DNA of 64,000 nt, from the NCBI GenBank assembly GCA_023052935.1, contig CM041297.1, positions 52,247,917-52,311,916 of the forward strand, read 5' to 3'. This document shows, piece after piece, positions 43,870 through 54,789 of this stretch. The translations under genes and the position numbers were made by a program. Within the stretch, counting starts at the first letter, position 1. Each line of letters opens with the position of its first letter. Below the pieces are notes generated by a model, which saw only the letters and a list, made by a program, of their open reading frames with translations, was not told the origin of the DNA and ran no database searches. The stretch comes from Piezodorus guildinii. Lineage: Eukaryota > Arthropoda > Insecta > Hemiptera > Pentatomidae.

Positions 43870-43965
43870 GATACTCTAAGACCTTAAAGTTTTTATTTTA
43901 ATTTTCTTGTTATGTTATTCTAAAGAGACTAGTCCCAGAATAAATAAAGATTATTATTATTAATT
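43870..43965 (+). mobile_element. LINE 3' tail fragment, (ATT)n end
   Basis: CTTGTTATGTTATTCTAAAG and AGACTAGTCCCAGAATAAAT parallel the 3' end of the minus-strand LINE at 48715-49560 (CTTGTTATTCTTAGGGGACT, then CGTCCCAGAATAAA). It finishes in an ATT microsatellite, consistent with short-repeat-tailed CR1/L2-like LINEs. The hairpin is shortened. Confidence 0.55.
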
Positions 43966-44817
43966 GAAGCTAAAACATCCTTTAGGTTTTATGATTTGTC
44001 CTAGTGCAATTCGTTTCCTTGTTCACTTAAAACACCTGACAAATTTTGAAAAAAATATTATGTTGCCAATTTAATCGTAATTTATAGATTATAAAACTAT
44101 TATCATTATTAATTATAACAATTAATATTCTAATTAAAATTCACTTTTATTATTCATCTCTTATCTAAACATTACTTATATATGGATATTTACAGCATAA
44201 ATATTTATATTTCACATTTAGTTAATTATTATTAACTTTATCTTAATAAAATGTGAATCGAATGAGTTCCCCTTATGTTATAAATATATTTAATAGTAGT
44301 AGCATTAGTAAACACTTAACATGATAAAAATAATCAGAAGGTCTTATATGAGTTAAAAGGTAAAAATTGAATTAGAATATTCCTACTTCGCAGTCGGAAC
44401 AGGATACCTCTGTGTACTCAAGGGGAGGGGTGTTTTCTTTCTTGGGGTGGATTGTGTACATATGTGGGTGCCAAGTTTACATGTGGTTTTTACTACTTAA
44501 AGGTTTTCACGTCTTCTTTTATTCCCTTCCTGTATTAAGCTATCAAGCCAAAGCCTGCTGTAAACATCAAATATTTTACTAAATAAGGAGAGGCCCTACT
44601 TTCTCGAGATAAGATGACTCTGAAGATTGTAGTTCACGGACCAGGTGTGATTATCAAGTTCAGTCACAGTTGAGAGGGGCATGCCCTATCCTCTTCCTAG
44701 TATCGGGTACGTTCACCTTGTAATGGTAGCAGTGACAAAGTACTAGTTCCACCGCAGACCTAATACTGGAGCTTGACAATCTTACAATTCGTCGGATTTT
44801 TCACGTCATCTATTTAT
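43966..44817. other. No gene recognised
   Basis: AT-rich to about 44380, then a more balanced non-repetitive stretch to about 44780. No frame or repeat family was identified. Confidence 0.4.
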
Positions 44818-44900
44818 TATTATTTTACCTTCCTTTACATATATGGGAAATAGGGGAAGGAAAAGTATTGCGATCTTCAAAAAATTTTTACTTGACCTAA
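44818..44900 (+). repeat. Family C repeat, start only
   Basis: TTTTACCTTCCTTTACATAT and GAAAAGTATTGCGATC match the family C left end. The copy breaks off shortly before a SINE family 2 insert. Confidence 0.5.
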
Positions 44901-44927
44901 AATGGTTTTAAAATCCTCACGAGTGTG

Positions 44928-45185
44928 TCAACTGAGGTGTAGTGGCTTGCATAACAGCATTATATGCCCAAGATCACGGTTAAGAACTCGGCAGATGTAC
45001 ATAAATTTTTTAAAGGAGGGAAAAATTACTTGGTTATTCCCTGCTTCGGGTGATGTCATTAAATTTTGGTCCTGAGCCGTGCGATTTAAGGTACTCGTTA
45101 AAGATCCCTATCCTCATTAAACCTGAATAGGCAAAATTTAGGTCTTTTGCTGTAGCTTAATGTGACGTTAAATGAATAAACAGCA
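44928..45185 (+). mobile_element. SINE family 2 copy
   Basis: The head ACTGAGGTGTAGTGGCTTGC and ATAACAGCATTATATGCCCA is preserved. TGATGTCATTAAATTTTGGT and CTGAATAGGCAAAATTTAGG follow. It ends AAATGAATAAACAGCAAG. Confidence 0.65.
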
Positions 45186-47261
45186 AGAGTATTTTTTAAA
45201 AGAGAGTTCAAAAACCTAAAAAACTCCACAGTGGACTTTCTAGGTTAGGATGCGTGGGATCATACAGAAAAACTTTGATTTACTCACGGAATTGGTCTTT
45301 TCCCGTATACACCATTTTTCATCTACCACAAAAAAAAATTACTAACAGTCACAGATAATGCCTCAGAACCTGTTGGCATTTTATGTAAATGCGCGAACAA
45401 CGATTATTGATCGAACTCATCATGTTAATGTACGTATGACTAATTAAATAGTCGTTTATAGAAATCAAGTTTTATTTTTTATCGAAATCGTCTGACAGTT
45501 ATTTTTAAATTTGCTCTTTTAGAGAAAATTAAATTTTTGTGATGGATGAGGTGATTCGATTACCGCCATAAAATAGTACAATATTATTATTACTACTATT
45601 TTTTAATATTTAATTAGTACCAACCAAATAAATGATTTCATCCACCACAAACGATCAACTATTTAATATTTTCATTATAATTCGTTTGAAATAATTGATC
45701 ATCTCACACAGAAGATTTTGTTACAAGCAGAAGGAATGGAAAAAAACAGAAGTATTTTTATACGTTGAAAACATATTTTTTTAAATATGAAAAATAATAT
45801 AGATGTATAATGGACCATTAAAAAATTCAAAGTTTCAGAAAAATTAATATATAACTAACAGTGTGACTAAACCTAAAAAATAATAATTGTCATAACGTTT
45901 TTTTTATTTTACTCTATAAACTCCACAACCTAGCTAATACTTAACTTTGATAGAAACTGTTTTTAATTTTTTATCAAAAAGAGAAGTAACCAAATGTTGC
46001 GTGATTTGTATATTGTCATTGTTGTGTTCTGAAAAGTTATATTAATAACAAGCATTAATAACCTACATCAAAACTTTTCATTACCGACTATTAAACATAT
46101 TTTTTTGTTATGCTTGGAAGGGAGGCTGAGGTTATTTCAGCGTTGCCACTCTTCGCAGTATAGCTTTACATAATTCATACTTTACCATTTTAGCAAAAGC
46201 TATATATAATTCACATCTTCAACAGAATTGATGGACTTTTCATTGTATTTAGAACCATACCTACCATAACTGGCAGATGGTCAAACTCCCCGACCGCTCG
46301 CCAAATACCCCTTGCCATATCCCTCCACCATCACAAGAGTACACTTCAGCCAATGACAGACCGCTTGAAGTAGCATTGTCGTGGATTAGAAATAGTGTTA
46401 GGTGGGAGCCTAATGACTGTTTGATCAATAGGCAGACATATAGACCATTAACTCTCGACTCCCCCCTTCGTAGGGGAGAAAAATCAACTTCACTATCTTG
46501 CCCCGGTTTTAAATTAGTCTCCCAGTCAGGCGTTTTATAGACCCGTCTGCCCTGAGCAATGTGTAATCGATGGAGTATTTATTTTCGGCTGTAAGGGGAG
46601 TTTATTTACTAGTATTTATTATTATTATTTCGTGATCCATGAATGATAATAATTTAATAAATAACTTTTGGAGAGGCGTTGTCCTTTAGTATCTTGAATC
46701 TTTATGAAATATCATGAAAAATTCTTTTGCTTATTTTAGTTAGTACTTATCATTTTAAAGTTTTAAAGATTTAATTTCGTTATTTCCATTATTGTTAAAC
46801 CAAAAAAATATATTATTATAAAATTTAAAAAAAAAAATGAATTACTCACTCAATAAATGTAGCTCACTGAAGTATAAAAAACGGATTCTACAGCTTTCAG
46901 CTCAAAACTACCAGGTTCCTCAAAATATTCTTCTAGTCCATCCTAGAGTTTTCCTATAGAATGAAAAGAAAATTCAATTATTAATTAAATGTTAGATTAA
47001 ATTAATAATAATATTTTTAATTTTATTGTATTTCTATGCACAATAATATTAGTCATTGAAACTTACAAAAGAAAAGTTTTTCTAGAGTAAAATAGGGAAG
47101 GATTAGATGACAATAAAACCAAGCTTCTGATTCTTACGAATGAAAGAGGCGAACTTTTACTATTCCGAAAAAATAAAATAAAAATAGGATTGGATTCCTT
47201 AAGCTTCGAAAATCTAGTTTTTTTTTTTCCTTAACAATTAATATGAATTAATTATTTTTAA
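45186..47261. other. No confident gene; island at about 46260-46620
   Basis: The island contains a plus-strand frame (46277-46540) without a recognised domain and is free of family repeats. The remainder is AT-rich with nothing recognised. Confidence 0.4.
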
Positions 47262-47610
47262 TTTTACTTACCTATATATGAAATATAGAGTAATGAAACA
47301 TATTGAGAATGTTCGAATTATAGTTTTCAACGGAAATAAGCCTTTTAGAGTCCTCTAAATCGAAAGAACCAAGTCGAGCGGAAAGGTCTGTGTGTGTGGC
47401 AAGTCTAGCACGGAACTGAGAAGTGGTACTAAACTAAAACGTCATATTTAAGGCAACTATACCTCCGGGATTTTAAAGATTTTGATGAAACTCGCTAAAT
47501 CGATGTAAATTTTAATTGGATTTAATATCATGCTGATTTCAATAATCTGACAAGGTTTACATACCTATGTTTTGAATTTTCTCCTGTAAAGTACCTTTAC
47601 TTTTATAAAA
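47262..47610 (+). repeat. Family C repeat, 5' half
   Basis: It starts TTTTACTTACCTATATATGA, with GAGCGGAAAGGTCTGTGTGT near 47375 and CATATTTAAGGCAACTATAC near 47444, and runs to the AAAGTACCTTTACTTTT block. The 3' half is absent and a mariner fragment begins at the break. Confidence 0.65.
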
Positions 47611-47617
47611 ACTAACA

Positions 47618-47945
47618 AGTGCACTTGCATTTAGTTGTGCTGAGAGTCCTTTAACTGTTTGGTAGGGGTTTCCTTCTACTGTATGTTTGAGGACATCGTT
47701 GTCTATTACGGACGGAGGTCTTCATCGGGGCAAGTTTTCCAAGTCGGTATTCCCAGCTGAAAACTTAGCAAACCAACGGCGCATGGTCCGTTCATTAACA
47801 CTCCCTTCCCCAAACGCCTTGTAAATATTTCTAGCGGCCTCAGCTGCTGAATGGCCGAGTTTAACCTCGTACAAAAATATTACTCGAAAATCGCGTGTTT
47901 CCATGTCCATATTTGGAGGTATACTAAAAAGTGGGTAATTGATTG
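47618..47945 (-). pseudogene. Mariner-like transposase N-terminal fragment
   Basis: On the minus strand from 47910 the frame reads FRVIFLYEVKLGHSAAEAA and later VNERTMRRWFAKFSAGNTDL, the first helix-turn-helix of mariner-family transposases, which binds the terminal repeats. After a stop near 47722 it resumes PPSVIDNDVLKHTVEGNPYQ, the start of the second helix-turn-helix. The catalytic DDD domain and the 3' end are missing. The fragment is cut at the family C copy. Confidence 0.85.
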
Positions 47946-48059
47946 GGAAGCTAATGTTTATAATACAAAGGTAGAGGATTAGTAACTGTTTACTTTAAAT
48001 ATGTAAAAATTCGGAAGAAAACAACAGAGACCTGCAAAATCCTTTATGTATTTCAGAAA

Positions 48060-48290
48060 CTATAAAAACGGACATTTCATGTGAAACAACCCAATACATT
48101 AGTATATTGATAATTATTATCATTTTAACCAATATAGCTCCTTCACAGTAGGTCCTAGCTACAAATAGTATATACTAAAAAATATTCTTCAGTCAATTTC
48201 TGACATGGGGACTATCGTAAACATTTTGATTCAAGCTACACCAACAGAAATAGAGCGGTTCAAATACCGCTATAGAAATAGATAATTTAT
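48060..48290 (+). repeat. Unclassified repeat R5, unit 1
   Basis: ACTATAAAAACGGACATTTC, CCAATATAGCTCCTTCACAG and TTTCTGACATGGGGACTATC occur in the same order in the stretch 49660-49960. No coding capacity; origin unknown. Confidence 0.45.
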
Positions 48291-48714
48291 TAATAGTTAA
48301 TTAAATTTGAAAGAAATAATGAAAAAGGAACTTTTTGAAAATTTTGCATCAACTAAATCTGAATAGATAACGTATATACGAGTATGTCCAGAGTCATGGA
48401 CGCGTATGTTAAACATTTAATTTATTCGTCATTTTTCTTGTGCTTTTAATTCGGGCTTTTCATACTTAAAAAATACACCAATCTATTAATAATTCTGTCC
48501 ATGAACCCAATGTTATTAAATTTTTTAAAAAGAAAAACAGACCTGTCACTGATCCCTCAAGTTGTTATATGGCATAAATTATTAATTTGCTTTACTAAAT
48601 TATTTTTCACATTATTAATCAGATATTTTTAAAAACGTTATATTTTATAAACTTTTTGGTTATCTGGTCAGTGATTTTCCTTTATGAAATGAAAAAAGTG
48701 AAATGAAAAGTAAT
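48291..48714. other. No gene seen
   Basis: AT-rich, no recognised feature. Confidence 0.4.
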
Positions 48715-49560
48715 TTTATTCTGGGACGAGTAGTCCCCTAAGAATAACAAGAAAAGTACAATATACATGATAATTGTCTGGTCGTTTAAGACTTCAGTTT
48801 AACATAAAAGACAGTTTTTGTGACAATGAATAGTTATCATCTATAGATTTTAAATATTACATATGTTGGGAAGATTGATACTTTAGGAGATAATAGTTGG
48901 TGTTTGAAAGTGGATAATGATAAGGATTTACGAATTTTTTGAAAGAGGCGGATCTGTGTGAAGGTATATACAAGTTTATGGGTTGGGATCTAGTGTTTAC
49001 TGAATGGACAGAGGAACAAGTGGTAAGCATATCAAGAATATAAGGAGGTTTTTAGTTTTGAAAAATCAGAAGAGACAGACACCAAGGAAGTACTGCCGAC
49101 AGAAAGAGGGATACAGCCAATTCAACTCGGTATACCTTCTAGAAACATGGGAGCGTCTGGGGATTCCACATTTGAATCTGATAAAACAATTCATAAGTCT
49201 TTTGAGTCTCATATCGAATTTCTCAGACAGCCCGCCATATACGAGGCAACCGGGCATACGGGTTTTAGGTGGGATAGAATCACGAAATCTTAGAAATTGT
49301 TTTAGGATAGCGATGGATTTTCGGGTGATTTGAGAAATAAGATTGCTCCAAGATAGGTTCTGATCAATAATGACTCCAAGGTTTCTTACTGAGGTGTGGA
49401 TGTGGATAGGTATGCTATTGAGGTAAAGGTGTGGATAATATGGAAGCGAATTTACAAGGTTCTTGGAACCGATGAGAATGGCTTTGGTTTTTCCTGCATT
49501 CAACTTCAAATCATTAGTCGTAGCCCATGCGTTGATGTTGTCAATTGTTTATGGTAGTCT
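48715..49560 (-). pseudogene. CR1/L2-like LINE, 5'-truncated copy
   Basis: The 147-codon minus-strand frame (49509-49066) contains LKLNAGKTKAILIGSKN (reverse-transcriptase motif D region), TSVRNLGVIIDQNLSW (motif E and thumb) and, after an internal deletion, MNCFIRFKCGIPRRSHVSRR followed by YTELNWL. These match CR1/L2-type ORF2 C-terminal halves. The catalytic YxDD lies upstream and is absent. The 3' UTR ends with a hairpin (48723-48737, minus) and AGAATAAAA. The copy is dead but well preserved, with an open frame over most of its length. Confidence 0.8.
48723..48737 (-). other. LINE 3' terminal hairpin
   Basis: On the minus strand GGGAC pairs with GTCCC around a five-base loop, followed by AGAATAAAA. 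Equivalent in position to 13380-13397 and 27198-27210. Confidence 0.6.
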
Positions 49561-49639
49561 CTTTTGAATATTTATGAGTGAAAAAGAATTATATAAATTC
49601 ATAGTTGTGAAATAGAATTATTAAATGAAAAGAAATACG

Positions 49640-49960
49640 AATTCCGAATACTTTTGACACTCACTGTAGCTCCGAAAAAGTAGGTATTGGTTACAAATGC
49701 TATATACCGACATAACTTCAAATTTTCAATGCGAGCAACACAAACACAGGTTTTTTGATACAGAGCGTGTCTATAAAACCGGAACACTCAATAAATATAA
49801 CAAAATGTGCCTTTTTTTCATTCAAACCAATACAGCTCCTAAACAATATGGTCTAGTATCAGATGTTATATAACAAAAATATTTTTTATTAAATTTCTGA
49901 CCTGGAAACTATCGTCAAATTTTCAATCCGAGTAACAACAGAACTAGAGCCTGTCAAATT
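49640..49960 (+). repeat. Unclassified repeat R5, two further units
   Basis: Units near 49665-49745 (GTAGCTCCGAAAAAGTAGGT, ACAAATGCTATATACCGACA) and 49828-49945 (CAGCTCCTAAACAATATGGT, TGACCTGGAAACTATCGTCA) resemble each other and the unit at 48060-48290. The LINE at 48715-49560 lies between them. Confidence 0.45.
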
Positions 49961-50245
49961 GAGGTTGAAAAAAACTCTTATTAACTGACGTTATTTTTAT
50001 AAAACGCTAAGAGGCAATAAATTTCCGAATAACAATCTGTCCAGATCGTAAATTGTGTTAAAGTGTTAAATATGTGAAAAATCGCGTTAGGGGCAGATAC
50101 AATCCTCCCTTGCAGTTAATCCATTACCTATGCTATATTACGCTGAGGTCGTTCCCTCTAGAACCTTTCTTATGCTGCATTAGCCAGGCGATATTTGGCA
50201 ATGACGTCGGTCGGAGGAAACGGTTTCCAATAAAAACAAATCTAG
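49961..50245. other. No gene seen
   Basis: Short interval; 50080-50240 is of balanced composition and non-repetitive. Confidence 0.35.
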
Positions 50246-50545
50246 GAATCTGGTGCGCGTGACACAGGCCTTACACTTCGGTGTTTAAAATCAATGTAAA
50301 AACTTTCAAACAAATTAGATTAAAAATTGAAGAATGTAGTGGATTAAATAATAGAGCAGAATAAAATTGTTATGTACAACAATCACCAATGTTTACGACC
50401 TATTTCTCACTTCACATTACCTCCTACAGCTTTTTATGTGTACAAGATAACATTGTTTCTAAACTCATTAGCTTTACAACTGCATATTAAGATCTATTTT
50501 ATTATTCTTTTGTACGAGGAAAAAAATTACTTTAAATATATTAGT
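50246..50545 (-). repeat. Family C repeat, 3' part
   Basis: The plus strand opens AATCTGGTGCGCGTGACACA and includes CTCATTAGCTTTACAACTGC near 50465, parallel to the 24499-25383 copy. It is truncated before the middle. Confidence 0.55.
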
Positions 50546-51018
50546 AAATAAAAACTGGTAGCTTTTTTTTTTATTGAGATATAACAATTTGTTTCATGGA
50601 TATGAACAGTATTGATAGTGACATGAGACCATATTCATACAGTATTTACAATAACCAATGATAAAGTCTAATAATATAAAATTTAAAAAAAATCAAATGT
50701 ATACAGAAGAAAAATTAATTTACAAAAAAACAACAACCTGCAATTAAAATAAATACAATGATCATACACACAATCATAGCTATATAAAATATTAACAATA
50801 CGCTAAAAAAATCTCCGAACTAGGCTTTCTTCTTCCCCTCCCCCTTGTGAAGGAAAAAGCAGAACCCAAGAGATTCCAGCGTCTCTCAGCCGCGTCACTG
50901 GTATAAGCCAGCCGAGGCTGAGTTAACACTGTTAGTTGGTTATCAACTTGTATATTTATCTGTATTTTATAAATTCTGACAAGATGATATTTTTTTTTCA
51001 TATTTATAAAATTATAGT
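50546..51018. other. No gene recognised
   Basis: The stretch 50815-50930 shares a CCCTCCCCCTTGTGAAGGAA-like phrase with CCCTCCCCTTTGAGAGGAAA near 57657, hinting at a further diverged repeat. Otherwise AT-rich. Confidence 0.35.
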
Positions 51019-51350
51019 GGGGAGCGGCGGAGTGGTCTAGTGGATAGAGTGTCAGTCTACTATACAACATGTCTTGGGTTTGAATCCCAGCTATAACAGA
51101 ATATTATTTATTCTGTTAATTCAGCCAGGAGGCAACCCTAGAGTATAGAAGATCCTTCTAGGAGCAGACCTAGCCTCTTTAAAGGGGTAACCAAATTGGG
51201 GTAATAATAACCACCCCATTGCACGGCTTTACTCATCTTCCGGCTGAGAGAGAGGCGCTGAGATCCCTGGATTCAGCCTTTCCCTTCACAATTCCCTTGC
51301 AGGATTACCCAGCAGATTGTAAATATTGTATACAGGTTCATTTATTTTTT
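51019..51350 (+). mobile_element. SINE family 1 variant with alternative 3' end
   Basis: The head GGGGAGCGGCGGAGTGGTCT and B box GGGTTTGAATCCC are typical of family 1, as is CAGAATATTATTTATTCTG. After CCCATTGCACGGC the usual body is replaced by GAGAGAGGCGCTGAGATCCC and TTGTAAATATTGTATACAGG, shared with the elements at 29886 and 33240. It therefore looks like a SINE with a different 3' module. Confidence 0.7.
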
Positions 51351-51641
51351 AAAATAAATTTTATTTTGCATCATCCACCAACATGCAAAGGACAATTACA
51401 GGTAGTACATCATAAAAAATCTCATTAAATTATATTAATTAAAATGATAATGATAAAAATTGAAATTTAAACTAATAGGCAATGTACTACGTACCAACTT
51501 AATTTATATAAAGAAAAATAGCAAAAAAATACTAACAACATTATGTTCCTTAATTTTAAACCTTGTATTTTATTTAATTTATATATTTCCTTATTATATA
51601 CATATTTTTAAAGTAATTTAACTTTAATTTAGTTAATCTAT
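51351..51641. other. No gene seen
   Basis: AT-rich spacer between two family 1 SINEs; the last 14 bases are the left target duplication of the next one. Confidence 0.5.
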
Positions 51642-51951
51642 GGGGAGCGGCGTGGTCTAGTGGATAGAGCACTAGTCTGCTGTGCTCCGGGTCCTGGGTT
51701 CGAATCCCGCCTGTGGCAGAATATTATTTATTCTGTTAATTCAGTCGGGGGGGGGGGCCCTAGGGTATGGAGACCCTCCTGGGGCAGACCCAGGCTCTAT
51801 AAAGTGGGTACCCAAATTAATTGGGGAAAAACCTGGCGGCTGAGCGTGATTAAGGCCTAATCACCTCATTGCACTGCCGTTGGCCTAGAAACAGTACGAA
51901 TCTCTATATGTACTGAGGCCAAGACCCTTCATGGGTTGTAGTGGTACAGGT
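51642..51951 (+). mobile_element. SINE family 1, reference copy with 14 bp duplication
   Basis: The A box region GTGGTCTAGTGGATAGAGC and B box GGGTTCGAATCCCGCC are intact. The body contains CAGAATATTATTTATTCTG, GGTATGGAGACCCTCCTGGG, CCTGGCGGCTGAGCGTGATT and CCCTTCATGGGTTGTAGTGG. TTTAGTTAATCTAT flanks it exactly at 51628-51641 and 51952-51965. Intact promoter boxes and an exact duplication make it a young insertion. It has no A-tail. Other family 1 copies also end at a GGTAC-type 3' end, suggesting recognition of a defined end by a partner LINE. Confidence 0.85.
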
Positions 51952-51965
51952 TTTAGTTAATCTAT

Positions 51966-52426
51966 ATTTATCAAAAAAAAGTCCCATTTCACGCAATTTT
52001 CTGGTTATCGCAGTATCTCAAAAATGACAGTGGTTGTGAACCTGAAATATTTGCTGGAGGTTCGCTTTACCGTCTAGATGTGCAATAAGGCTGGGTTTGG
52101 GAAAATTCGTCCTCTAAGTGATAGAAACTTTTTTTTATTAAATGTAAAACAAAATTGGTTGTCGAATAACTAAAAAACTATATGTCTCCTGTAAACGAAT
52201 TTCCAACCACCTGGAAGCAAAACTTCTTTAATTTGACATGTATAAGCAATGGTACTAAGAAATTTATAACAAATACATTTAAGAATATTGATTATCGTAT
52301 CCATGTTTCGTTGTTATTCGTTTTTTAAAAATAATTTCAATAGTCTAGAAAACGTTTCATTTTAAGAATATAAAAATTCTATTTATATAATCTATGAATA
52401 CGGATATTTAATGTAGAAGCTTTCAC
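51966..52426. other. No gene seen
   Basis: AT-rich, no recognised feature. Confidence 0.4.
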
Positions 52427-52733
52427 TAAAAAAAATCTTATACCTCTACAGCCCATGAAGGGTCTTGGGTCAGTACATATAGACATTCGTTCTGTTTCTA
52501 GGCCAACGGCCGTGCAATGAGGTGATTAGGCCTTGATCGCGCTCAGTCGCCAGGTTTTTTTCCCCCAATTTGGGTACCCACTTTAAAGAGAGTCTGCCCA
52601 AGGAGAGTCTCTATACCCTTGGGTTGCCCCCCGGCTAAATTAACAAAAAAAATAATATTCTGTCATAGCCAGGATTCTAACCTGGACCCGGAGAACAGAT
52701 TAGCGCTCTATCCACTAAACCACGCCGCTCCTG
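52427..52733 (-). mobile_element. SINE family 1 copy with 9 bp duplication
   Basis: The minus-strand head near 52732 begins AGGAGCGGCGTGGTTTAGTG; ATCAAGGCCTAATCACCTCA and CATGGGCTGTAGAGGTA mark the 3' body. AGCTTTCAC repeats exactly at 52418-52426 and 52734-52742. Confidence 0.8.
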
Positions 52734-52859
52734 AGCTTTCACCTTTACTTTGGAAAATTTTGCATCGCATGTTCCAAAAGAATTGTGACAATATACAACG
52801 ATTATTTTAAAAATTGAACTATATTGATTAGCTATGAGCATGCCAAACTCTTCTATATA

Positions 52860-53030
52860 AATAAACCTAAGAATAATTAGTAGCTTTATTTGGTACACAT
52901 ATTTGTATAACTTTGACCCATAACGAAGTTATGTGTGTTATAGTTACTCTTACCATAAACGCATACCTATGTACGTATATGAATAAAAAATGGAATCAGC
53001 GAGCAAAGCCGCGAGGTACAGCTAGTTCTG
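52860..53030 (+). repeat. Family D-like 3' end
   Basis: ATAACGAAGTTATGTGTGTT and the ending GAGCAAAGCCGCGAGGTACA followed by GCTAGT parallel the GGGCAAAGCCGAGGGTTACA end of the copy at 3101-3545. Only the terminal part is present. Confidence 0.4.
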
Positions 53031-53134
53031 TATAAATAGGATCTTATAACATTATTACAAGTATTTATTGTCCATTGGAGACAAATCGTAATATATGTGA
53101 ATAAAAATTAGATACAAATTATTTAAAATATTTT

Positions 53135-53650
53135 TTTTTTTAAACATATTTATTGACATTTACAACTGTATAAAGATATAAATCAAGTAAATGTGATGAG
53201 AATTAAAAAAATGACACTACCCATTGGTAGCAATCTAGTCTAAACTATAAGGTCTTTTCAGAAGCCAGGGAGGATTATCAGGAATCGAAGAGGAAGCTAG
53301 AGGTTTAGAGTGGGAATGAAGTTTGTCATGGAAGGAATGGTATCTAGCTCGGGCTAAGTTAGCAGCATATGGAAGATTTAGGTCTTTAGGTATAAGTTAA
53401 TTCGTTACAAAGTAAGGAGCTTGAGGATTTTCCGAAGGATTTTGGATTGTAAGGATTGGATACGAAAAGGATTCGACGGTTCAGTAGAGACCCACAGCTC
53501 TACTCCGTATGTCTTTATCGGTCTTATGATGGTCATATAAATAAGTCTTCTGTAGTTAAGCTGAAGGTTTCACCGTTTGTCAAGTAAGTGTTGAAGTAGT
53601 CGAAAACGTCGGGCAGTTTCTTGTCGTTTTTGTCTTTTATGAGGATGATT
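53135..53650 (-). pseudogene. Jockey-like LINE 3' end, decayed
   Basis: The plus-strand T-run (about 53133-53142) and TTTACAACTGTATAAAGAT are the family tail. On the minus strand the translation shows APYFVTN and DLNLPYAANLARARYHSFHD pieces, like the 25499 copy, with several frameshifts. Confidence 0.7.
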
Positions 53651-54171
53651 AAAAAAAGAAAAAAAATATATATATACGTTCAGTTATTAGTATTACACTA
53701 CTATTATTAAACGTCTTTTTTGGGCTGGGAATCGTGTATTTCCGTCCCTAACTGGAAGGAGACGAACACACATGAGAGAGGACGATACTAATCAGAGAAG
53801 AGAGTAAACAAAGAGAACATAGCGAGAGAAGATAAGTGGAGACTTAATGACGATGCTGGGGACACAGAGGAGGTTAATGAGAGCGGGCATTGAGTGGAGG
53901 CCGGTAATGGCTGGGCCTGCCCGCTCGAGGGCCGCTCTCCGCTCCCAAAAATAAAAGCGGCCCCGGGTCCCTATTCAGGGCTCACCCTCGTTTTTTCAGC
54001 CCTTTTTATACCCTTCCTTCACTCCGCGGATTTTTTTTTCTTTAAATTCTTTTTAAATTTCAGAGCTCTACCTCTACCCGGTACATACATGTCATTAGCG
54101 GCCTTCTGGGGTCAACGGGAATGCCTTATCATTATTAATGCGATTCATTACAGAAATATAATAATAATAAT
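53651..54171. other. No gene recognised; G+C-rich island at about 53740-54120
   Basis: This is the most G+C-rich island of the window (GCCCGCTCGAGGGCCGCTCT near 53919, AAAAGCGGCCCCGGGTCCCT near 53953) and free of family repeats. A plus-strand frame at 53894-54196 runs into the (TA)n tract and has no domain. Candidate regulatory element or exon. Confidence 0.4.
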
Positions 54172-54184
54172 ATATATAATATAT

Positions 54185-54231
<47 letters not shown>
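54172..54231. repeat. (TA)n microsatellite, ~60 bp
   Basis: Alternating TA with AATA interruptions. Confidence 0.95.
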
Positions 54232-54232
<1 letters not shown>

Positions 54233-54789
54233 AATATTTATGAACATATATTCAATTCTTTAATTGTTTTAAGATTTTGTGTTGTACAGTTGTAGGTTAT
54301 TTATATGTAATTTAATTTATTCTTTGATGCAATAAAATCTGTTTAAAACCAACTCAAAATTAAATTACAACATATAACTTAGAACATGGAGTCAAAATTG
54401 TATTTTATATAGTTAAAAGGGATTCCGATGAATATCAGTTAGATAAATTATAGATAAATATGTCTATGATATATTGTTTTTCTATGTCAGGGAGAGATAC
54501 TAAAACCACTAGTTTATTTATTATTATTATTTTTTTTTTAAAAGCAGATACACTTGCTTATTTGGAGTATTAAATGAGTATTTTTATGATAAGAGTAATA
54601 TGTGCTTCAAAAATATTCATTGGGTAGAGATTACGAATTCAAAACGAGACCTAGTCTATGAGACGGAAATAAAATGAATAGAAGTAAGTTAGATATAGAA
54701 ACTTTTTAAATATAAATAAAATATCAAATAAGCTATAGCACTTATCGTATTTAGTATTATATATCTTTACTGATTATCAGTGATTTATT
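54232..54789. other. No gene seen
   Basis: AT-rich, no recognised feature. Confidence 0.4.

Noticed and set aside
51642..51720. tRNA gene candidate (A and B boxes)
   Set aside because: The same head occurs in several dispersed copies with a common 3' body and target duplications, so it is a SINE promoter. A cloverleaf with proper acceptor pairing is not evident.
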